From NCBI GenBank assembly GCA_030280995.1, contig JASXTE010000002.1:2778001-2842000 (forward strand): a DNA stretch of 64,000 bases. Direction: 5' to 3'. Of the stretch, positions 32,933-44,030 are shown piece by piece (the stretch's first letter is position 1; every line of letters starts with the position of its first letter). Origin of the DNA: Hemileia vastatrix. Lineage: Eukaryota; Basidiomycota; Pucciniomycetes; Pucciniales; Zaghouaniaceae. The position numbers and the translations under genes were made by a program. The notes beneath the pieces were generated by a model. The model saw only the letters and a list, made by a program, of their open reading frames with translations, made no database searches and had not been told where the DNA came from.

Positions 32933-32949
32933 TGGCACCCAACATGGGG
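32933..32949 (+). other. Primer-binding site of element I
   Basis: TGGCACCCAACATGGGG, four bases after the LTR, the same type as in family C. Confidence 0.8.
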
Positions 32950-33067
32950 TTTGAATTTTCTAATTTTTAATTGATCTAACTTGATATCTGGACTATCTTA
33001 GCCTGAAAGAGCCTTATTTAACAAACACTTATCTTATTTTAAAGGTTTTATCTTATATATCTTTGGT

Positions 33068-33285
33068 ATGTCTTCTGCTGCTGGATTTGGTGTTTCTCTT
33101 CCTGTTGGAGCTTCAGTCATGATTTTTTCTTGGGATGGGCCCAAGTTAAATGGGAAAGAAGGTAAATAATTTCTAAATCCATATGAAGCTGCTGCTTCTG
33201 TTGATGGGCTTCCCATTTGGACATGGTAAAGCATGTTAGGTTCATTATTGTTGATAGAGAGGTGGAATTGGAGATTATTGAGATG
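33068..33285 (+). pseudogene. Gag N-terminus of element I
   Basis: ATG at 33068 (MSSAAGF), then a frame with WDGPKLNGKEGK and a stop, matching the WDGTKFDGEDVKW part of the gag at 60859. The solo LTR at 33286 interrupts it after GAGATG. On the other side the frame continues with GYKKWDW. Confidence 0.75.
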
Positions 33286-34306
33286 TGTCACTGGACAACC
33301 TACACATGGAATTGATGATGATTGCAAAGTAAGTGAGATAAAAAAGTGAGGGAAACTAAAACTTTGAAGCACAGAGGATTAATTTGAGGAAGTGATTTGA
33401 AGATATAAATGAGTAACTATAATGGTTCCTAATATTCTTTGAGGAATAATTAATGTATAATGTAGGGACACTAACCATTATGGTGAATCTCACAAAGGGT
33501 TGAAAATTTATAGCCAAAGGAAAGATTTAAGTATTTAGGATTTTAATATAATTTATTATTAAGAGAGAGAAGGATAATTATAATATTAGCCTATAAGAGT
33601 TTAACTACTATTACTATGCAATATAGGGGGTGGGCTTACTAGCAAGTCCCCAACCTGAACTCAGATGGAACTCAGACTGAACTCATACTAAGCCCAAATT
33701 GAAATCTACTTGAACACCCACCTAAAACTGTTCTGCTGAGTGGTGTTCATCCCTGATTGTATGGTTCCTTTTCCAATATCTCAATGTGTTTTCAATCTGT
33801 GGTGAGTTTGGGTCTAAGGTTTCAGACTTTCTAGAAAGTCTGCCCCCAATATTTTGTGGTGTATCACAAGTATATTTTATAATTTAATTCTAATGAATTA
33901 TTGAAGGAAGTAACACCCGTTAAATATCCTATGCCTCCTTGCACTGACCCATTAAACAACCAGCCACCATATTACTCACAGACCCATTTAATCCGCCGGA
34001 GTTCCCAATTACTAATTAATCTAACCTTATAATCCTTCCTTCCTGTTCCTACTTCCCAGACCCACAATTACCCCTTTTGAATATTGACTTGTGTTTAGAA
34101 TTATAGCGTGTGTAGATTGCTTATGTTTGAAAAGTATAAGCATATTTAAATTTAGGATACTTTTTATTTTGAATAGAGCAGCTAATTTGTGAATAAAATA
34201 GAATGTAATCTCCCCACAGTCCTTTTTGCGCATTGCTAGTAGAGTTAGAGTTTAAATAGTGGGGTAATTGAGGTACTTTTTATTGAGTGTCACATAGCCT
34301 GTGAAA
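33286..34306 (+). mobile_element. Solo LTR, family J, copy 2
   Basis: Flanked by AGATG at 33281-33285 and 34307-34311, an exact 5-bp duplication. Removing the element and one AGATG restores the gag frame of element I. About 768 bp of LTR remain when the MITE at 33612-33861 is taken out. It matches 848-1656 in reverse orientation. Confidence 0.88.
33612..33861. mobile_element. CACTA-like MITE, copy 1
   Basis: 250 bp, flanked by TAT at 33609-33611 and 33862-33864. Ends are TACTATGCAATA and TTTTGTGGTG. Next to each end is a G/C run and a near-palindrome (GGCTTACTAGCAAGTCC left, GACTTTCTAGAAAGTC right). The interior matches the copy at 58948-59208, including AACTGTTCTGCTGAGTGGTG. A 3-bp duplication and CACTA-type ends point to the CACTA/CMC group. 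There is no coding capacity. Confidence 0.8.
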
Positions 34307-35523
34307 AGATGAAAGGATATAAGAAGTGGGACTGGTTAAAATTGTCAAAAGATATTTTTGATAGATAAGGAGTTAGGTATAATATGGTGGACCTCAACAA
34401 AATTGTCAGTGAATGGAAAGAAAAAGGTGCTTTTTACTAATATGGTGGACTTCAAGAAGCTATGTAGGCAGTTTACTGAAGTGGTGGATTATCTGATTCT
34501 TATGGAGCAGATTGGCCATGAAAATCAGGAAAATATTTATTTGGTCAGCATTTAGTAAGGAGATCAGAATAGAGGTTTTGAAGGAACTGTCTAGGAACAA
34601 TAAGATGAAGGACATTCCAAATGGAGAACAGAAGCTACCAACTTTAGAGGACATCAAGGACAGCATTCAGGCATATTTTATTTAACGACTTTGGAAAAGT
34701 ATCAAGAATCTTGTACAAAATATTTTATCAAGGTTAGTAAAGCTTTGGTAGAAAATAATGAAATTATTGTCAAGGCTAAATAGGCAAAGAAGGCTCAGTT
34801 GGGTCAGCCTGTTTCTAAGGATGAGGGAGATGTTAATAAAAAAAAGGTGGATCATTAGGCTTACTTAAATAAGCAGCTCAAAATATTTGTTCAATAAACT
34901 CAGAAGGCCACCAGAGTTCCTGTGGCTTCATCTTCCACTTCTTCATCTTATCAATCTAGAGGTTATGCGAGGAGAAACTATGGCTTTAATGGCAATGTTA
35001 ATGATGGTAGTAATGTAAATGGTAATGGTGGAAATGGCTATAAAGGTTGTTATTGTGAGCCTAAGGTGTGCTCCTACTGTAATAGGAGGGTGAACAAGGC
35101 AGCAGATTGTTATTTTTTGTACAAGGACTTTCAGGATGGTAGAGTAAAATTTGATGGAAAGGTTTACAAATTCTTAGATGGATCTTTCATCAAACCCAGT
35201 GATGGGCAAGAACCTTCAGATTTAGTTAGGAGGTTTAAATTCCTGGAAGGAGATCCAGATTTTAAAAATTTACTGTTGATGATGATGATAATACTAAAGT
35301 TGGAAAAAAGAATGGTGGTACTGATGGGGGAAAATAAGATAATGGTAAACAAAAGGAGGTCAGTAAGGCCCTTTTACAACTTCAAATGGTGGATTAGAGT
35401 AGGGAATGGCTGCTGGGGTTGATGGAAACTGTATAATTGGTTAATATGATTTTGATTCTGCTAGAAGATCAGCTGCTACTAAAGATTAAATTAGCATTCT
35501 GAGCCAATTTAGGGCTAAACCGG
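34307..35523 (+). pseudogene. Gag of element I, continued
   Basis: Resumes with KGYKKWDWLKL and MVDLNKIVSEWKEKG in shifting frames. The frame 34922-35422 carries a Gly/Asn-rich stretch and the zinc knuckle CSYCNRRVNKAADC, which keeps the Cys that family C has lost but has Asn for His. FDGKVYKFLDGSFIKPSDGQ follows, as in family C. Element E cuts it at 35524. Confidence 0.82.
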
Positions 35524-36225
35524 TGTAGAGAGTTCTAAAGTACTAAAAAGTAGACACAATGCAAGATGGGTTGGTTCTTCTTTTCAATTTCTGAAAAGAA
35601 GCTGCTGCAACTCTTATTTTAAAGACAGCACAATAATGTGTGATACTAGTATCTGACAAGATAGTTCATGAGTTGAGAGATGAGTTAAAAGATAAGAAAA
35701 ATAAATATTACTATCTTGATATTTCTATTCTTAATAAGCACTAATATTCACAGCTACTCCCTCTTTAAGTGCTCTCTCTGAATATGCCTTATTATAGCAA
35801 TAAAATAACTCTAATAATAGTTTATTCTACTGAATCTATATATTCCATCTGTGTTGCACTTTTTCACTAAAATATATGAAACACACACACAGATGCACAA
35901 ACTTTTTATCAGAATAATTACAAAATAGACAAAATCACTATATATCACAATATATTTCAAAATTATTTAATATAAAGCTCTAATGTTTGTAATCAAAATG
36001 AATGATCTCAATAATAATCTTTTACTTCCCTCTTCTCCCTACACTTATAATATAGCCTTTCCTTCTTATATTTTTCAGCACTCCAGACACAGTTCCCTAG
36101 TGGATCTCCAGTGCTTAATCTAGCACCACACTAGCAAAACACTAACTAATTCATTAGTAAACTAAATACACCGCTTGTAAAAACTACAGCGCCTAAACAT
36201 ACCCTAAGCCTACTATAATTAGTAT
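35524..36225 (-). repeat. 3' LTR of element E (part confirmed by its partner)
   Basis: Starts TGTAGAGAGTTC and follows 46034-46717 closely to TTAGTATT, where the partner is interrupted. The LTR probably continues right of 36225; its inner end cannot be fixed because no partner sequence is in the window. Confidence 0.85.
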
Positions 36226-36829
36226 TTACTTGTTTAACTCATTTTTCACATGCGCGCTTATGACTGTACCTTTACATTGGTTCAGTGCTACTTCTGGAAT
36301 TGTCACCTTTCAGCACTGATCATAGTCTCTTTGACTCTTGGTTAATTTTGTGATTGAGTCCCCATTGTCCTTGTTTCATTACTAAGTCCATAGTTATAAC
36401 AATTGACTTAGCTAGTTAGCCTCTGAAACTTACATTACCTATTTCAGTAAGTTACCACACTAGCCGTGGTGCAGTATACTATGTACTTGAGGCCTTCCTT
36501 GTGCCATAATTTCTTTGTTAAGGCATAAAAAAAAATTATTGTAAAATCCAAATCCATAATTTTCAGCGCTTGAACTCCTAGGTTTATAATTCCTTTATGC
36601 GGCACATCCCTCTTCAAAATCCATGCGCACAGACCCTGAATCCTCTTCTGCACTTCTCTATCCCTATGTTATTCTAAAACCATAATTACATATTTATAAA
36701 AGCGCTATCTTCTGCACTATGCTTCCCATTTGTTCTTCCTGGGATACGCAAGCTGATTGGTCTAAAAGACAAGTTACCTGCTTTGCGCGTACCACATCCT
36801 CCCTCTACTTGTGACAGTCCCCAGGAGCC
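36226..36829. other. Probable rest of the 3' LTR of E
   Basis: No coding motif on either strand. It lies between the confirmed LTR part and the TATA box of antisense gene 1, so the promoter of that gene may lie within the LTR or just inside it. Confidence 0.5.
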
Positions 36830-36837
36830 TATAAATA
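36830..36837 (+). promoter_or_regulatory. TATA box of antisense gene 1 in E
   Basis: TATAAATA, followed at 36858-36912 by a long C/T-rich run, a usual start region for fungal RNA polymerase II transcripts, and by ATG at 36955, 118 bp downstream. Confidence 0.65.
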
Positions 36838-36954
36838 CCCCGCTCCTTGAAGCATATTCTTCCTCCATCTTCCATCTTCTTCTATACCATCATCTTCCTC
36901 TTCTTCAACTTTTTTATACCTTTTTATGTTATCTTAACTATTGTTTTTGAAATA

Positions 36955-38000
36955 ATGAATACAAGGAATACCACAAATAATACGGAAAATACTGCCAACA
37001 TTGTGGACGCCAGTTGACAATTTGTACAAACGCAGACCCCTGCTGCTCCTCCCATGATGCCAGTCACTATGCTGTTGGGTAGGACAAGATGCACCCGCTG
37101 CATCAAAAATGGCATAAACTCCTACCACTTCTCAAAAGCCTGCTGTGGCAACACTTATTTTAACGTGAGTCTTCATTCCTTTTTCTATTATCCTATCATC
37201 ACTAACTTCAATATCTTTCATCCATTTAGTTGTAAAATTTCTGCAAAAGTTTCAAGAAGAAGTGTAGCTATGATGGACCACCCACCATTGCAAGTCTAAA
37301 CCCAGACACTTCCGCCTCAGATATGATGAGTCTAATGACCATCAAATGTCCTTTTCCCAAACAAGCTACTCCTCCAGCCAACAAATGTGACAGGTTTAAT
37401 TTCCAAGCGCCTACTCCTAGTAGTGTTGCTTCCATTCATAGATCGCTTTTTTCAGAAAAGAGTATTCATACTGTAAGTTTCTTTTTTATTTTCTTTCTCT
37501 CCTAACCTAAAACTAATACTATTCTTTCTTTCTTAGGATGCACCAGCCACTACATATGCTGAGACGCCTTCAAAACTGAAAAATTCTCTTCTCCTTCCTG
37601 GTTTGGAAGAAAATCCTGCCTGGGATGCCGCTGCTCCTCCAGAATGCATTCCTTGACCCACAACACTCCTAATTGAGCTTGTATGCACCCAACCCTTAAT
37701 TTCTTTGTCCTGGATGATTGGCTTACTAATTTCCCTTTGCTTGATGACAAAGAAGAGCCGGCCATGGCTTGGAACTTGAAATTTGCAGAGAAAATTGCCT
37801 GCACACCATTTTATGAGACCATGCATTGAATGAATGATATTTTCACTGCCGTCAAGGAATTTCTTGTTGCAGTCCGCGTCTATACTTGCGCTGAGTATAA
37901 CCAACAAACTCAACTCATAACCACCTTGCAATGAAAGATACAAGAAGCTTTTAATGACTGGGCTTTCTACGTCCCAATCTTTGATGTTTCAGAATACTAA
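36955..38000 (+). pseudogene. Antisense gene 1 of element E
   Basis: A plus-strand gene relic inside a minus-strand element. Exon 1 from ATG 36955 has one TGA and the Cys motif RTRCTRCIKNGINS, the counterpart of ACDACYSRKKSC in D with the third Cys changed to Ser. A GTGAGT donor stands at 37165 and an acceptor at 37229, but the join gives an immediate stop, so this exon end has decayed. Exon 2 (to 37472) ends SIHT. A 64-nt intron (37473-37536) joins in frame to DAPATTYAETPSK. The last part, after a shift, reads LDDWLTNFPLLDDKEEPAMA and AVKEFLVAVRVYTCAEYNQQ, ending at a stop near 37998. No domain is recognised. The Cys motif hints at metal binding. Confidence 0.6.
37473..37536 (+). other. Intron in antisense gene 1 of E
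   Basis: GTAAGTTTC to TTTCTTAG, 64 nt, with CTAACC as a fitting branch site 30 bases before the acceptor. Both flanking frames are open and join in phase 0. Confidence 0.7.
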
Positions 38001-38458
38001 AAAAAACTTTTATTTTTAATATTATTTATTGTGTACATAGCCTGTAAAAGTAATAAACATTTTTTCTCTTTTTTTTATATATTTGCATTTAAATTTCCTG
38101 TGTGAGCCCTACATGATGAGTTTCCCCCCAAAAAAAATTCTCCTTCTTCCAAACTTGCCAGCACACCCTTTTTTACTAAGTGTCTCTGAAAGATGAAACA
38201 GCAGAAAAAAACAAAAAAACTTAAGAGCAGCACTACTCCCTATAGCAGCAAATTCATCCTCTGCATAATATACACATGAGTTCCCTTGAAATTTTCAGAT
38301 CTTCGCAATATGAATTTCCCATGACTGTGACATATTCTACTTTTGCCTTGGGTTCCTATTTTTATGACGAGAATAATTCACATGTTCCTTAGAGACTTTT
38401 CAGTGCTCAAGTCAGACATTGCGCAACTGACGCCTTTTCTATTTTTCCATTCTTAGCT

Positions 38459-38466
38459 TATAAATA
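38459..38466 (+). promoter_or_regulatory. TATA box of antisense gene 2 in E
   Basis: TATAAATA, 38 bp before the ATG at 38504. It is the same octamer as at 36830, after an untranslated gap of about 460 bp behind gene 1. Confidence 0.6.
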
Positions 38467-38503
38467 GCTTATCTAACAATCAACATTTCAATTATCTTAG
38501 TAT

Positions 38504-39316
38504 ATGACTCAATACTGCACGGTTCCCAGAGATTAAGCGTGCTCTTTCTGCAAACATTGTGATTTCCATTTCACCTTTTCTAGACCTGGGGGGTATTCCT
38601 CCTTTAGACCTGCATGGGATAATTGTTTCAGATATAATAAGACTTTTAACTCCTCCATAAATCAAAATAATCCTCAGCCTACTGGCTACATTTGTTTCCA
38701 TCCCAGCTCCACCAGTAGTGCTCCTATAATAACCCCACTATTCCTACCAGCATTAATTCTTCTCCCATTACTGATGTGCCTTACAAATCATCATCACTTC
38801 CTGCTTGTTTCAGGCGCAAAATTTCCATTCAGCTTAGCGCTGCGCCTTCCCCTGCCCCAAGCTCCAATGCTTCTATGCATTTAGGTGCCACTACAGCTGC
38901 TCCAGATGCCTTTACTGTCTCCTTGCGGTCAGCATTCCCCAATAACTTATTGGAAAGTAAGTTCCTTTCATTATACTTACACCTACATTACCTACTGACT
39001 CCTGTTCTATCTTGTAGGCTTCAGCGAATCCATCTCCCTGGGATGGGTTCCTATTCCACTACCTTTTGTACATTCAATGCAAATGTTTTCCAGAATTTAC
39101 CTTATATATGAGGCTATGTGTCTATCATTTAATCATAAACAAGCCTTTTTTGATGCTAATCTCAAAGCTTTTTACACCCATGTAGAAATGATAGGTCAGC
39201 TAGTGAATGAGATCAGTTCTTTGACTATTCTTGGATTCCTTGCCAATCCTTGTTGCTTTGTCATACCTAAAGAATGGAAAAGATTTCCTAATAGTTTTAA
39301 CAACAAAAATAAATAA
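38504..39316 (+). pseudogene. Antisense gene 2 of element E (spliced)
   Basis: From ATG 38504 the frame reads a Cys cluster, ACSFCKHCDFHFTF, after one stop, comparable to ACKHFIHMCRPFTF in D gene 2. A frameshift near 38720-38760 leads to a Ser/Pro/Ala-rich middle (LSAAPSPAPSSNASM). A 61-nt intron at 38957-39017 (GTAAGTTCC ... CTTGTAG) joins in phase 1 to a 99-codon last exon with SISLGWVPIPLP and KQAFFDANLKAFYTHVEMIG, stop at 39314-39316. Intron phase, order of regions and convergent orientation to pol are the same as in D. The function is unknown. Confidence 0.65.
38957..39017 (+). other. Intron in antisense gene 2 of E
   Basis: GTAAGTTCC ... TATCTTGTAG, with CTACTGAC as a likely branch site. 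It joins two open frames that otherwise lie in different phases (codon starts 1 and 2 modulo 3). The split falls after the first base of a codon, as in D. Confidence 0.72.
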
Positions 39317-39914
39317 CCCACTAGTGCTTTTTTCCAAAATCTCTGTACATAGTCACTATTTCTGTTATTCCTTTAAATAAAAATCCTAGAAACAGTGCTA
39401 TTTTTTTACACCTGTCTTCAGTATTAGTTGTCCTTTAAAATTTGGAGTGCCTAACATCTCTCCCTCTAATTTCTTTAAAAGACTATAGACCCTGTAAAAA
39501 ATCATAAAATAAACTTTAAACATTAAAGCTTTACCACCTTTACTGCAATAAAAAAATACATGATGTAAATAAGTTATTGAACTGTAGCATGCCCCATCTA
39601 TAAATTGTTATTCCACTCCTGGTTGATTAACCCATCAGCTAAATTCCCAGTTTCTTTTGCGTTCACATGGTACACATCTCCTTCAATCTATTTACCCATT
39701 TTGGAATGTATCCTCAAACAATGAAAATATAAGATTTGGTTTTCTCTATGCCCTCATCTGAGCGCTTATTCCAGTTGCCTGTTCAGTCATTGTCCTTCTA
39801 ACTTTCAGTTAGCGCCCTTTACCTGTCACAAATGTGTCAAAGCCTCCTTTAATTCCTCTTAGAAAAATAAACCTTAAACATAAATATTTAGTTTACTCTC
39901 TTCATAGAGGTTAT
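39317..39914. other. Convergent intergenic region of element E
   Basis: About 600 bp between the stop of antisense gene 2 and the end of pol. AT-rich, no repeat or frame of note. The hairpin repeat found in D is not seen here. Confidence 0.6.
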
Positions 39915-41061
39915 TCTGGTAGTTTTTTGTCATTCCAGAGGTTATTCTGAACTACTGGAGAACTCCTTGGGTAGAATCTTTTGATCTGATCTTCCGCTAC
40001 TCGCAGCTTCAATTCTGCACCATACAATTCCTCCAGTAAATAAGACCCTCCAGTTATTTGCTTCCGTTTCTATAAGGACCATTCCATCTTTCAGCAAACA
40101 TTTTACCCCATTGGCTTTCTAGACTTCTATTATAGACCAAAATCAAATCTCCTGGGTACAATGACTTCCTCAATCTATACGCTAAGTGCTCATCCCAATA
40201 TTTAACTGATTTGTCCCGGATCTGAATCACTCTATCATATGCCTTCTCCATGAACTCATCTTTCCTTTCAAGTTGTGCCACCCTTGCTAAAATTAAATCT
40301 TCAGTCAAGCGCACTTGATCCCAATCACATTCTAGAAACGATCCAGCCTCTAGATCAATAGGTAGTAGCGCTCTTTGACCAAACATAATTTCATACGGTG
40401 AAAACCCAGAAGTTCTTTTAACTGAAATCTTATTTGCAAACAAAACTAATGGAAAATAGTTGTTCCACTTTGCACCATTATTTCCACATAACTTAACAAG
40501 CACATCCTTTATAGCTTGATACTCTCTTTCTATCATTCTTTCTGCTTCAGGATAATATGGTGTTGAAACTTGTAGCTTAGAGCCTATATCTTTTACTACA
40601 TCTTGGAGTTCTCCAGCAAATTCAGTGCCTCCATCCACAGTTACCATTTTCATTACCCCATACCTATAAATCCATTCTCTCTTTAAGAATTCAGCTACAT
40701 TACTTGCCTTAAGGTTTACCAAAGGCACCGCCTTGACCCATCCTGATAGATTGTCCCTGGATACTACCAAGTATTTAAAGTGTCCTTCTTTTATATGAAC
40801 TTCATCTAAACTGATCCTACCAAAAATTGTATCTTGACCCGTCACTCTACCTTTCTCTTTCAGCTTCCTGTAACTCCTGCACTGACATTCCAGACAAGAT
40901 TTAACCCAATCCCTTACCTTGTTCTTCATATTGGGCCACCAAAATTTTTCCCTTACTCTGAAATACATCTCATCCTGAACTCTATGACCTAAATTCTCAT
41001 GCAACTCCCTGAGTATTTTCTCCATCCTTTCCCTAGTTTGAATGACTAAATGAGGAGCCAA
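39915..41061 (-). pseudogene. Integrase of element E
   Basis: The frame 41061-40054 is open for 335 codons. The zinc-binding part is HENLGHRVQDEMYF to WVKSCLECQ (HHCC). The catalytic residues are D in SLDEVHIKEG, D in VTVDGGTEF and E in EAERMIEREYQ. GFSPYEIMFGQRALLPID follows and then LVYNRSLESQWGKMFAERWN. After a frameshift near 40050 the last part (GGSYLLEELYGAELKLRVAE) runs to a stop near 39915. All three catalytic acids are kept. Confidence 0.88.
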
Positions 41062-42453
41062 AGACTGATTCCTCTATAGCTTTCCATTTTTAATAAAATA
41101 ACTTTTAGCCCGCTTATTGATATTGTGCCAAACCTTTTCATCAAAAAAATCTGGTTGACCACTACCTTCCAAATACAACCTTAGCAATTCTGCTTCCTGA
41201 TCAGCAGGTGCATCATATTTGAAATACTATCCATTATCTGAGTGAGTATTACTATCTTGACTTTTCCTTGAGTTGTCTTTGTCATCTGACTCTTCCACTG
41301 TCTCGTCTAGCACACTCCTTGTTGCTACATTAACTTCAGCATTCTCTAAATCCAGTTGCAGACTACCTTTGCTAAAAACATCCTTTGTGTCATAATTACC
41401 TATTTTATTGTCTTCGGGGACTTCCCATAACATTACTGGTTTATCGTCTTTGCGGAGGCCTTTATCAAATACTTCATAACAATAATCTATCCCGCTTACC
41501 CATCTTTTATCTTCTTTGAATTCCTCAGCTTCCAAGTCTTTTCACACAATGGCCTTCTGGATAACAAATCTGGCATCCTGAAGGACTTCCCTTGCTTATG
41601 CACTAAGTCAAAAGAAAAAAAATTAATCTGCGCCACCCACCTAGTCATGGTTGCATCTGGTAAACTCAGGCTACTAATCATTTGAACCAACAATAGCGCA
41701 TCAAACTTCAACTCAAAATGTTGCCCCCAAAGCATCCACTGTAGCTTCTTAAGTATTCTCTCTACTCCACATAACTCCAGCTTAGACTGAGAGTACCTAG
41801 ACTCCACTTTAGTAAAAGTCTTAGATTCGTAAAGGAGAGGTCTTTCATTACCTTCCTCATCCTCCTGCATCAAAACTGTGCTTACTGCAGACAAACTAGA
41901 ATCCACCGCTAGAGTAATTTTCCCAGAGCCTGGCCAATATTCCAATCATTTCAAAAGGATATCTTTTCTTACAATCCCTTTTAATAACTCAAATGACTCT
42001 TCACATTCCTCTGTCCAATCCCATGCAAAATCTTTCCTAGTTAAGTGCCTTAAAGGTGAAGACAGCAAATCAAAATCTTAAATAAACATTCTTACATATG
42101 TACAGATGCCTAAATACCCTCTAACTTCTGTAGTATTTCTTGGTCTCAGCCATGCAAGCACCTTATTCTTCTGCTTTTCAGAACTGTTCCTCCCTTCCTT
42201 ACATACTACATTTCCCACTATATCAAGTGCTGGAACAAAACAAGCAAATTTGGAACCTGAGATTGTTAATCCTAACTCCTCTATCCTAAATAGCACTCTC
42301 CAAGGTAATCACATATTCTCAAACAAACCTTCTAATATACGGATTCTCCTCTAACACTTCCCCATCATGATCACTGGCTGGTCCTTTTATACCGCCATCA
42401 TCAATAAAAATTCCCACATTCTCTGAAATTTTGTCTGACAGTATCCACATCAT
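41062..42453 (-). pseudogene. RT C-terminus and RNase H of element E
   Basis: The RT box FIDDGGIKGP lies at about 42384-42415, then 42296-42078 with ELGLTISGSKFACFVPALDI and the connection. RNase H at 41945-41496 has ITLAVDSSLSAVSTVLMQED and ends RMPDLLSRRP. A further acidic linker lies at 41535-41227. Several shifts. Confidence 0.82.
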
Positions 42454-43242
42454 CTATGCTTGGTGTACCACCACAGAATTTGTTGTGCCTTGTGGTAACC
42501 ATTTCAACCTAAAACGTCCCAGTGGCATTTCAAAGGTAGTCATGGTCCTGGATAATTCATCCAATTCATGCTCATTATATTCTCCCATGATATCACCAAA
42601 TCCATAAAATGTGCACCCAGCAAATGAATCTAAAAACTCTTCTGGCGTTGTTGGCATTCCTGCATCTTTTACTGTAACCTTGTTCATCTCCCTAAGATCA
42701 TGAACAACCCTCAGTTTACCACAGTGCTTAACAACACAAAACACTGGACTTGAATAACTAGACATAGACTGTTCATACAAGCCAGACCTTAACTTTTCTC
42801 TAATTAATTCTTTATACTCTTCTCTTATAGCTGCTGGTATTAGAAAAGCCTTCTTCTGCCATGGTGCATGAGGTATAACTGGAACAATATAAGTTTTACC
42901 ATAAGAGTGTTTCAACAAACCTCTTTTCTCTTCAGAAAACACAATAGACTTCTCCCTAAGAACCATAACATGTAACAACAACTTCTTTTCTTCCTGAGAT
43001 AACCAATCCTCTGGTCCAAAATTAACCATCTGAAGCCTTTCCATCTTGATTCTACTATTAAGTGGAAATTTAGGCAGAAACTTTGTTAAAGGACTATAAT
43101 AAAGATTCCTAGACAGTTTCAGCCTCTGCAAAGGAGGATTCAAATCTGTAATTGGTACATTTACTGGTTTAACCTTGAAAGCTACTGGTTTATACTTTGA
43201 TGCAAAACAGCACTTGATGCCTCCTTCATTTCTTAAAATCAA
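42454..43242 (-). pseudogene. Reverse transcriptase, N-terminal part, of element E
   Basis: A 262-codon open piece with VNFGPEDWLSQEEKKLLLHV, IPAAIREEYKELIREKLRSG, SSYSSPVFCVVKHCGKLRVV and FEMPLGRFRLKWLPQG, in step with D at 22621-23400. It ends at a stop just before the catalytic box, which is in the next frame. Confidence 0.88.
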
Positions 43243-43670
43243 ACCCTTTCAAATATAACTACAGGTTTTACCTAAATCCTGTTTTTTCCTTTTCTTTTTA
43301 ATATAAGTATAACAAAATACATAATCAAAGAAGTCAAAAAGCCTAGGTATTATACATTCTATAGTAGTATTACCAAGACACCTATGAAGTACCACTTTAT
43401 GTATCCCCTCTTGTTGGACTGACTGGTCACTCTCTGGGTTCCTCTCATTCTGGGAGATAGTAACACCTAAAATGCCAGCCCCTGATGAAAATTTTGGTGC
43501 CTTCCTGGTGGTTTCCCCATATCATCCTCTGAGACTTACTTATAAATCTCTCTTTCTTTCTCCAATCTTTCAGCTCCAGAGTACTTACTTTCCCAGCCAC
43601 CATCATTAGGTGCTACTAAGACTGCTGTTACTAGAATACCATCATCACCAATAATCCTTATTCCAATAGT

Positions 43671-44012
43671 CTAATTCAAAAAATAATCAATAGTTGCAGA
43701 ATAATAAATTAAAAATGGTGTGCCTAAAACTGGTTTAACTACACCCATTGGAACATAAAGATGATTATCTCTGGTTGCTCCTGCAACTCTAGTGCGTACA
43801 TACTCTGCTACACCTATAACAGGCAACCTACCTCCACCAATTCCTGCGACAGTGCCATCAACATCTTTTACAGGAAGACCTAGCTCTACGGCATCATCCA
43901 CTGAAAACACATTGATTTGTGAACCTGTATCCACTAATGCTCTAATCTGCTTACCATTTACAGTAATTGTCAAATACCCTAAGGGACCTGCAAAATGTGG
44001 CACCCTAGGCAA
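43671..44012 (-). pseudogene. Protease of element E
   Basis: GPLGYLTITVNGKQIRALVD, then TGSQINVFS: the retropepsin DTG active site is intact, followed by the IGGG stretch and VLGTPFLI. It matches the protease of D and of the gag at 60859. The region 43243-43670 between it and RT has only broken frames. Confidence 0.85.
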
Positions 44013-44030
44013 TCCAATGACTGTCTGTAA

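Noticed and set aside
33463..34306. Host gene promoter or UTR near 33.5-34.3 kb
   Set aside because: The sequence is the second copy of a solo LTR with its own 5-bp duplication.
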